Origin: Prauserella aidingensis
GTDB lineage: Bacteria; Actinomycetota; Actinomycetes; Mycobacteriales; Pseudonocardiaceae
Reading direction: 5' to 3'
Length of the DNA stretch: 64,000 bases
Assembly (NCBI RefSeq): GCF_024171865.1
Contig: NZ_JAMTCN010000003.1
Span: 124,001 to 188,000, forward strand
The notes beneath the pieces are model-generated. The model made no database searches. It was given only the letters and a program-made list of their open reading frames with translations, and was not told the origin of the DNA. The position numbers were made by a program, and so were the translations under genes. Below, piece by piece: positions 55,321-64,000 of this stretch (positions are counted from its first letter, which is position 1; the number at the start of each line of letters is the position of its first letter).

Positions 55321-55773
55321 TCAGTCCTGTTCGACGGCGGAGGAGTCGAGGCATGCGGCGAGTTCCTCCCGTATTCGGCGTTGCTGCTCTGGCGAGAGAG
55401 GCGAGAACAGCCGCTTCTCGGCGGAACGGACCTCGATACTGGCCTTACGCAGCAGCGCCCGTCCCTCTCGGGTGAGTTCGGTCGGCAGCGCCCGGCCCTG
55501 CGGTGCCTGCTCGGGTCGCGTGAGCAGGCCGCGCTCCTGCAGCCGCCGCAGGACGAGGTTCATCGACTGCCGGGTCACGAACGCGTGCCGGGCCAGTTCG
55601 GAGTTGGACAGGCCGGGGTTCTGACCGAGCAGTTCGAGACACGCGTACTGGGGAACCGTCAGTTCCAGCGGCCGCAACGCCTCGTCCATCGCCGTCCGCA
55701 GTGACGCGTGAACCTGCTTGAGGACGTAACCCACGGACAGTCCGAGGTCGCCGACCTGCTCCGCTTGCTCCAT
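55321..55773 (-). CDS. MarR-family regulator
   Basis: A 150-residue winged-helix repressor: QYACLELLGQNPGLSNSELARHAFVTRQSMNLVLRRLQERGLLTR covers the recognition helix and wing, and the flanking helices form the dimer. Five added N-terminal residues (a start at 55827) are possible but less likely. ATG 55773 lies on the edge of a perfect palindromic operator, which implies autorepression. The divergent VOC gene is the probable target. The ligand is unknown. Confidence 0.92.
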   Translation of the reverse strand: MEQAEQVGDLGLSVGYVLKQVHASLRTAMDEALRPLELTVPQYACLELLGQNPGLSNSELARHAFVTRQSMNLVLRRLQERGLLTRPEQAPQGRALPTELTREGRALLRKASIEVRSAEKRLFSPLSPEQQRRIREELAACLDSSAVEQD

Positions 55774-55794
55774 GTCAGCATTCTGACATACGAT
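55765..55794 (+). promoter_or_regulatory. Promoter of the VOC gene
   Basis: TTGCTC (55765-55770) and TACGAT (55789-55794) are spaced 18 bp, giving a start near 55800. Operator 1 occupies the spacer and operator 2 the start site, so MarR binding would block transcription. Confidence 0.6.
55773..55788. promoter_or_regulatory. MarR operator 1
   Basis: A perfect 16-bp palindrome TGTCAGCATTCTGACA (TGTCAG-N4-CTGACA) overlapping the MarR start codon and the VOC promoter spacer. Confidence 0.8.
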
Positions 55795-55797
55795 CGA

Positions 55798-55813
55798 TGT
55801 CAGGACATTGACA
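55798..55813. promoter_or_regulatory. MarR operator 2
   Basis: TGTCAGGACATTGACA, a TGTCA-N6-TGACA palindrome, 25 bp from operator 1, located at the predicted VOC transcription start. Confidence 0.75.
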
Positions 55814-55871
55814 TAGAGCACGAACACCGGAACACGAACACCACTGCACGAACACCACAGGAGGCGCCATC

Positions 55872-56210
55872 ATGAACGGACGGGTCACGTACTTCGAACT
55901 GCCCAGCAGCGACATCGACGCGACGCAGCGATTCTGGGGCTCACTGTTCGGCTGGACGTTCCAGGAGGGGAACTTCCCCGGCTACTCGATGATCCACGGG
56001 CCGGAACCGATGGGCGGGTCGCCGCACGACGACACGTCCCGGCACCCGAGGATCTACTTCGCCGTCGACGACATCGAGATCGCCGTGACCCGAGTGCGCG
56101 ACCTCGGCGGCACGGCAGGCGACCCGGTCACCATTCCGTCCGGCGCCTACGCCCACTGCACCGATGCCCAAGGCGTCGAATTCGGCCTCTCCCAGGAAGC
56201 CGGCCACTGA
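55872..56210 (+). CDS. Glyoxalase/bleomycin-resistance (VOC) family protein
   Basis: A 112-residue single VOC domain: VTYFELPSSDIDATQRFWGSLFGWTF opens the fold, RIYFAVDDIEIAVTRVRDLGG is the middle strand-helix and VEFGLSQ ends it. Such small proteins bind or modify toxic small molecules. AGGAGG lies 6-7 nt before ATG 55872. It is controlled by the divergent MarR through two palindromic operators, so expression likely depends on an inducer. Confidence 0.9.
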   Translation: MNGRVTYFELPSSDIDATQRFWGSLFGWTFQEGNFPGYSMIHGPEPMGGSPHDDTSRHPRIYFAVDDIEIAVTRVRDLGGTAGDPVTIPSGAYAHCTDAQGVEFGLSQEAGH

Positions 56211-56267
56211 GCCCATTCGTCGTTCGCAGCCAGGCACCCACACCGGCCACGGGCACCACACGAGAAC

Positions 56268-56297
56268 GGGAGGCGGAGCCGCACGGCCCCGCCTCCC
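56268..56297. terminator. Bidirectional terminator
   Basis: A 9-bp stem GGGAGGCGG/CCGCCTCCC with a 12-nt loop between the convergent VOC and gltD genes. Confidence 0.7.
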
Positions 56298-56324
56298 ATT
56301 TCCGGTCTACATCGGACGTCTACA

Positions 56325-57825
56325 TCAGACGACCGCGAGCGGCAGCGCCGTGGGGTGCACCGGCGACGGCAGCTCCGAACCACCCATCAGGTAGGCGTCC
56401 ACCGACGCCGCCACCGACCGCCCCTCGGCGATCGCCCACACGACCAGCGACGCGCCACGGTGGGCGTCACCGCACACGAACACCCCCGGCGCGTCGGTCT
56501 GCCAATCCGCACCGCACGACACAGTGCCGCGCCGGTTCAGCGACAGCCCCAGGTCGTCGATCAGCCGCATGTGCTCGACACCCTCGAACCCGATCGCCAG
56601 CAACACCAGGTCGACAGGCAGCTCCTGCACCTCGTCGCTGGTCGGCACGACCTCGCGGTGCCCCGTCTCCGGGTCCTTCTCCACGCGCACCGTGTGCAGC
56701 TCGACCGCCCTGACCCTGCCGTCCTCGTCACCGACGAACCGCTTCACCGCGACGGCGAACAGCCGCTCCCCCGCCTCCTCGTGCACCGGGTAGGTGCGCA
56801 GGATGTAGGGCCACGTCGGCCACGGCGAACGCTCGTCGTCCCGCGTGTGCGGCGGCTCCGGATACTGGTCGAGCTGCGTCACCGACAGCGCGCCCTGCCG
56901 GATCGCCGTGCCGTAACAGTCCGCACCCGTGTCACCGCCACCGATGATCAGCACGTGCTTGCCCTCGGCCGTGATCTCCGGCGGACCGTCGCCCTCACAC
57001 CACCGGTTCGCCGGAACCAGGTGCTCCATCGCCAGGTGCACGCCACCGAGCTCACGCCCCGGCGTCGCCGCGTCGTCCCGGCCGCGCAGCGCACCGACGG
57101 CCAGCACCACTGCGTCGTAACGCTCCCGCAGTTCCTCGACGGCGATGTCCACCCCGACCTCGCAGCCGGTGACGAACGTCGTGCCCTCACCGTGCAGCTG
57201 CGCCAGCCGCCGGTCCAGGACCTTCTTCTCCATCTTGAACTCGGGGATGCCGTACCGCAGCAGCCCGCCCAGCCGGTCGTCGCGCTCGAACACCGTCACC
57301 TCGTGCCCCGCACGCGTCAACTGCTGCGCCGCCGCCAAACCCGCGGGACCCGACCCGACGACCGCGACGTGCCTGCCCGTCGCCACCTCCGGGGTGATCT
57401 GCTCGACGTAACCCGATTCCCACGCCTGCGCGGAAATCGTCTCCTCGACCCGCTTGATCGCCACCGGGCCGCCCGACAACGGCGAGATCGACAGCGTGCA
57501 CCCCGCCTCGCACGGAGCCGGACACAGCTTCCCCGTGAACTCCGGGAAATTGTTCGTCGCATGCAGCCGCTCACTCGCCGCGAACCAGTCGCCGCGGCTC
57601 ACCAGGTCGTTCCACTCCGGGATCAGGTTGCCCAACGGGCACCCCGACCGCTCGTTGTGACAGAACGGAATGCCGCAGTCCATGCAGCGGCTCGCCTGCG
57701 TGCGCACCGCCTCGTTGCGCGCTTCCTGGCCCTGGTCCGCGTAGACCTCGTGCCAGTCCTGCGTGCGCTCGGACTTCGGACGCTTCGGCGGCTCGGAACG
57801 CTCGTACTTCAGAAAACCCGTCGGA

Positions 57826-57833
<8 letters not shown>
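56325..57833 (-). CDS. gltD: Glutamate synthase small subunit
   Basis: A 502-residue FAD/Fe-S protein that passes electrons from NADPH to GltB. The N-terminal Cys set CMDCGIPFC and ERSGCPLGN binds [4Fe-4S]. The FAD site is [15 protein letters not shown], and the NADPH site is [12 protein letters not shown]. The C-terminal FAD signature is [21 protein letters not shown]. It overlaps the gltB 3' end by 8 bp. A 13-bp direct repeat (GTCTACATC-type, 56305-56330) covers the stop codon. Confidence 0.96.
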
Positions 57834-62397
<4,564 letters not shown>

Positions 62398-62473
62398 GTC
62401 GGACCTCCTGCGTCGTCTTCGTGCTCGGTTCTTCGGGGCACGGGACGACGATGGCCCGCTTGTTATCGCGACC

Positions 62474-62489
62474 TTAACACCCGGGAAAC
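62474..62489. promoter_or_regulatory. GlnR-like box upstream of gltB
   Basis: TTAACACCCGGGAAAC matches the actinobacterial GlnR pattern gTnAC-N6-GaAAc at all but the first position. GlnR control of nitrogen genes is known in Streptomyces. The site is inferred here. Confidence 0.65.
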
Positions 62490-62650
62490 GTCCCGGTGCC
62501 GGATCAGCGGCCGATTTTTTCGCTCGAACCGTAACGATCCGACGACCCCGGACGACTTAGTTTCTGATGAGCTGATGGGTCGCGGCAAGAGCTCGCCTGC
62601 GAGCGTTCCTCACCCCGAGTGTACGTCGTGCGAACCCGGCATCCGCAGGG

Positions 62651-62800
62651 AACGCGGACGTGGGGCTGGTAACGTCGGCTCGACGCGGGCGGTAGCGAAG
62701 TCCGGTGCGAATCCGGCGCTGTGCCGCAACTGCGATGCCCACCGAAGCGGGACGACCTGGGGTTTTCCCGTTCCGGAGGGACGAGCCAGGTCGCCTTCGC
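62651..62800 (+). ncRNA. Cobalamin riboswitch
   Basis: The conserved core GAAGTCCGGTGCGAATCCGG, followed by a CGCTG stretch and the characteristic CCGCAACTG, lies at 62697-62740. It is followed by a GAGCCAGG B12-box-like segment near 62780-62795. A 5' GGTAACGTCGGCTC arm precedes it. This is the standard adenosylcobalamin riboswitch layout. Ligand binding would repress the downstream binding protein gene. The strand matches that gene. Confidence 0.88.
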
Positions 62801-62971
62801 CCGTGTCGACGCCTTGCCCACCTCCGGCGCAGAGGTGCGGCGTCAGGGACGGCCCTCCACCGCCGCCTCGGGCGCTCGAGGACTCCCCGCGGGTTCCGCA
62901 CCGGCGCGGGCCGCCGCCCCACGCGGTCGCCCGCCGCCTCCGCCGGCCGACCTGAAGACCCGAGGCCCCCG

Positions 62972-64000
62972 ATGGCTCACCAGCCGACTCCCCGACCCGG
63001 CGCGCACCTGCGCGGACCCCACCCGCACGGACCCCGCCTGCGCGCACTCGCAGCGCCGCCCGCGCCGGAACTCCGCGCGCACGCCCCGCGCGCCGCCGGA
63101 CGGCCCGCGCCGCACCGGCTCGTCCGGCTGCTGGCCCTGCTTCCCCTGCTGGGGGTGCTCGCCCTCGCGGGCTGCGCCCAGCGCGCCGACGACGACAGCG
63201 GCGGTGAGGCGGGCGCCGGCTTCCCGGTGACGATCGAACCCTCGGGTGCTCCCGCCGTGACCCTCGACGAGCGGCCCGAACGGATCGTCTCCCTCGTCCC
63301 GTCGGTCACCGAGACGTTGTACGAGGTCGGGGCGGGAGAGCAGGTCGTCGCCGTCGACGAGATGTCGACCCATCCCTCGAAGGCGCCGCGCACCGAGATG
63401 TCCGGCATCGACCCGGACCCGCAGCAGCTCGCGAGCCACGAGCCGGATCTCGTGATCGTCGGCTCCGACGCCGAGGGCAAGCTCGCCTCCGCCCTGAAGA
63501 AGACCGGCGTGCCCACCCTGGTGCTGCCCGCACCGAAGACGCTGCGGGACGCCTACGCGCAGTTCGCGCTCGTCGGCAAGGCCACCGGGCACGCGGGCGA
63601 GGGCAGGCGGCTCGCCGACGAGACCGAGCAGACCATCACCGACCTCGCCGACTCCGCCCCGGACAAGGACCTGAGCTACTACCACGAGGTCGATCCGACC
63701 TACTACACGATCACGTCGGCGACGTTCCTCGGCGAGGTCTACGAGTTGTTCGGCCTGCGCAACATCGCCGACCAGGGCGACCCGAACGCGATGGGCGGTT
63801 ACCCGCAGCTGTCGGCGGAGAAGATCGTCGAGGCGAACCCGGACCTGGTGTTCCTCGCCGACACGAAGTGCTGCGGGCAGAACGCCGACACGGTGGCGAA
63901 ACGCCCGGGCTGGGACACGATGACCGCGGTCGAGAAGGATCGGGTGCACCCGCTGGACGACGACATCGCCTCCCGCTGGAGCCCGCGGCTGGTCGAGTTC
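62972..64000 (+). CDS. Cobalamin-type ABC transporter binding lipoprotein (3' end outside window)
   Basis: At least 343 residues. The long, basic, Pro/Arg-rich N-terminus (about 52 residues) is unusual before a signal segment LVRLLALLPLLGVLALAGC, whose lipobox ends at a Cys. A BtuF/FepB-type helical-backbone binding domain follows: RPERIVSLVPSVTETLYEVG, LASHEPDLVIVGSD, YPQLSAEKIVEANPDLVFLADTKCC. The upstream cobalamin riboswitch makes vitamin B12 or a corrinoid the likely ligand. ATG 62972 has GAGG nearby. The gene is cut by the window end. Confidence 0.87.
   Translation, partial: MAHQPTPRPGAHLRGPHPHGPRLRALAAPPAPELRAHAPRAAGRPAPHRLVRLLALLPLLGVLALAGCAQRADDDSGGEAGAGFPVTIEPSGAPAVTLDERPERIVSLVPSVTETLYEVGAGEQVVAVDEMSTHPSKAPRTEMSGIDPDPQQLASHEPDLVIVGSDAEGKLASALKKTGVPTLVLPAPKTLRDAYAQFALVGKATGHAGEGRRLADETEQTITDLADSAPDKDLSYYHEVDPTYYTITSATFLGEVYELFGLRNIADQGDPNAMGGYPQLSAEKIVEANPDLVFLADTKCCGQNADTVAKRPGWDTMTAVEKDRVHPLDDDIASRWSPRLVEF

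Overview
The window is a piece of chromosome from a high-GC actinobacterium, most likely of the family Pseudonocardiaceae (Saccharomonospora/Amycolatopsis-like). The signs are third-position GC bias throughout, frequent GTG/TTG starts, a recA-recX-miaB-dapF-miaA neighbourhood as in Mycobacterium, a Rv2175c/PknL pair, WXG100 (type VII) genes, F420- and mycothiol-type enzymes, a wax ester synthase/DGAT and gluABCD. No rRNA, tRNA, CRISPR array, prophage or insertion sequence was recognised. The species assignment is inference.

Left part (1-24.5 kb) is conserved core. A DrrAB-like ABC exporter operon (1-2.5 kb) is followed by ndk, a PhoD-type phosphatase, DUF4233, folC, dapF, miaA and an extradiol-dioxygenase-like gene, all on the minus strand. 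A DUF349 protein converges on a small membrane protein and miaB. Then come the glutamate uptake operon gluABCD, recX-recA with a LexA (SOS) box, DUF3046, a giant Lhr-type helicase and peptide deformylase.

Middle part (24.5-47.4 kb) is mixed accessory and conserved material. It holds a secreted M15-like protein, an ACT-GNAT fusion and a three-gene block whose first gene (HEPN family) carries a near-perfect SOS box. YbaK, GNAT and MFS genes follow, then a decaying EamA transporter preceded by a 17-residue polyproline leader peptide, a hairpin and 16-bp tandem repeats. Next are an XRE regulator with a divergent partner, a DUF885 peptidase, a crtE-crtI-crtB-F420-oxidoreductase cluster, a methyltransferase with a His/Gly-rich loop, an AraC regulator, an MFS transporter, a CGNR zinc-finger protein and the Rv2175c/pknL pair.

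Right part (47.5-64 kb) carries a DGAT, aroG, a scar with VapC and membrane-protein remnants, a secreted serine protease and a WXG100 type VII-associated operon whose first gene is frameshifted. A MarR regulator with two palindromic operators controls a divergent glyoxalase-fold gene. gltD/gltB have a GlnR-like box upstream, and a cobalamin riboswitch precedes a lipoprotein binding protein cut by the window end.

The most interesting elements are the SOS-controlled HEPN block, the EamA leader/attenuator, the type VII cassette with its duplicated remnant, and two 3-unit 21-bp repeat clusters 34 kb apart.
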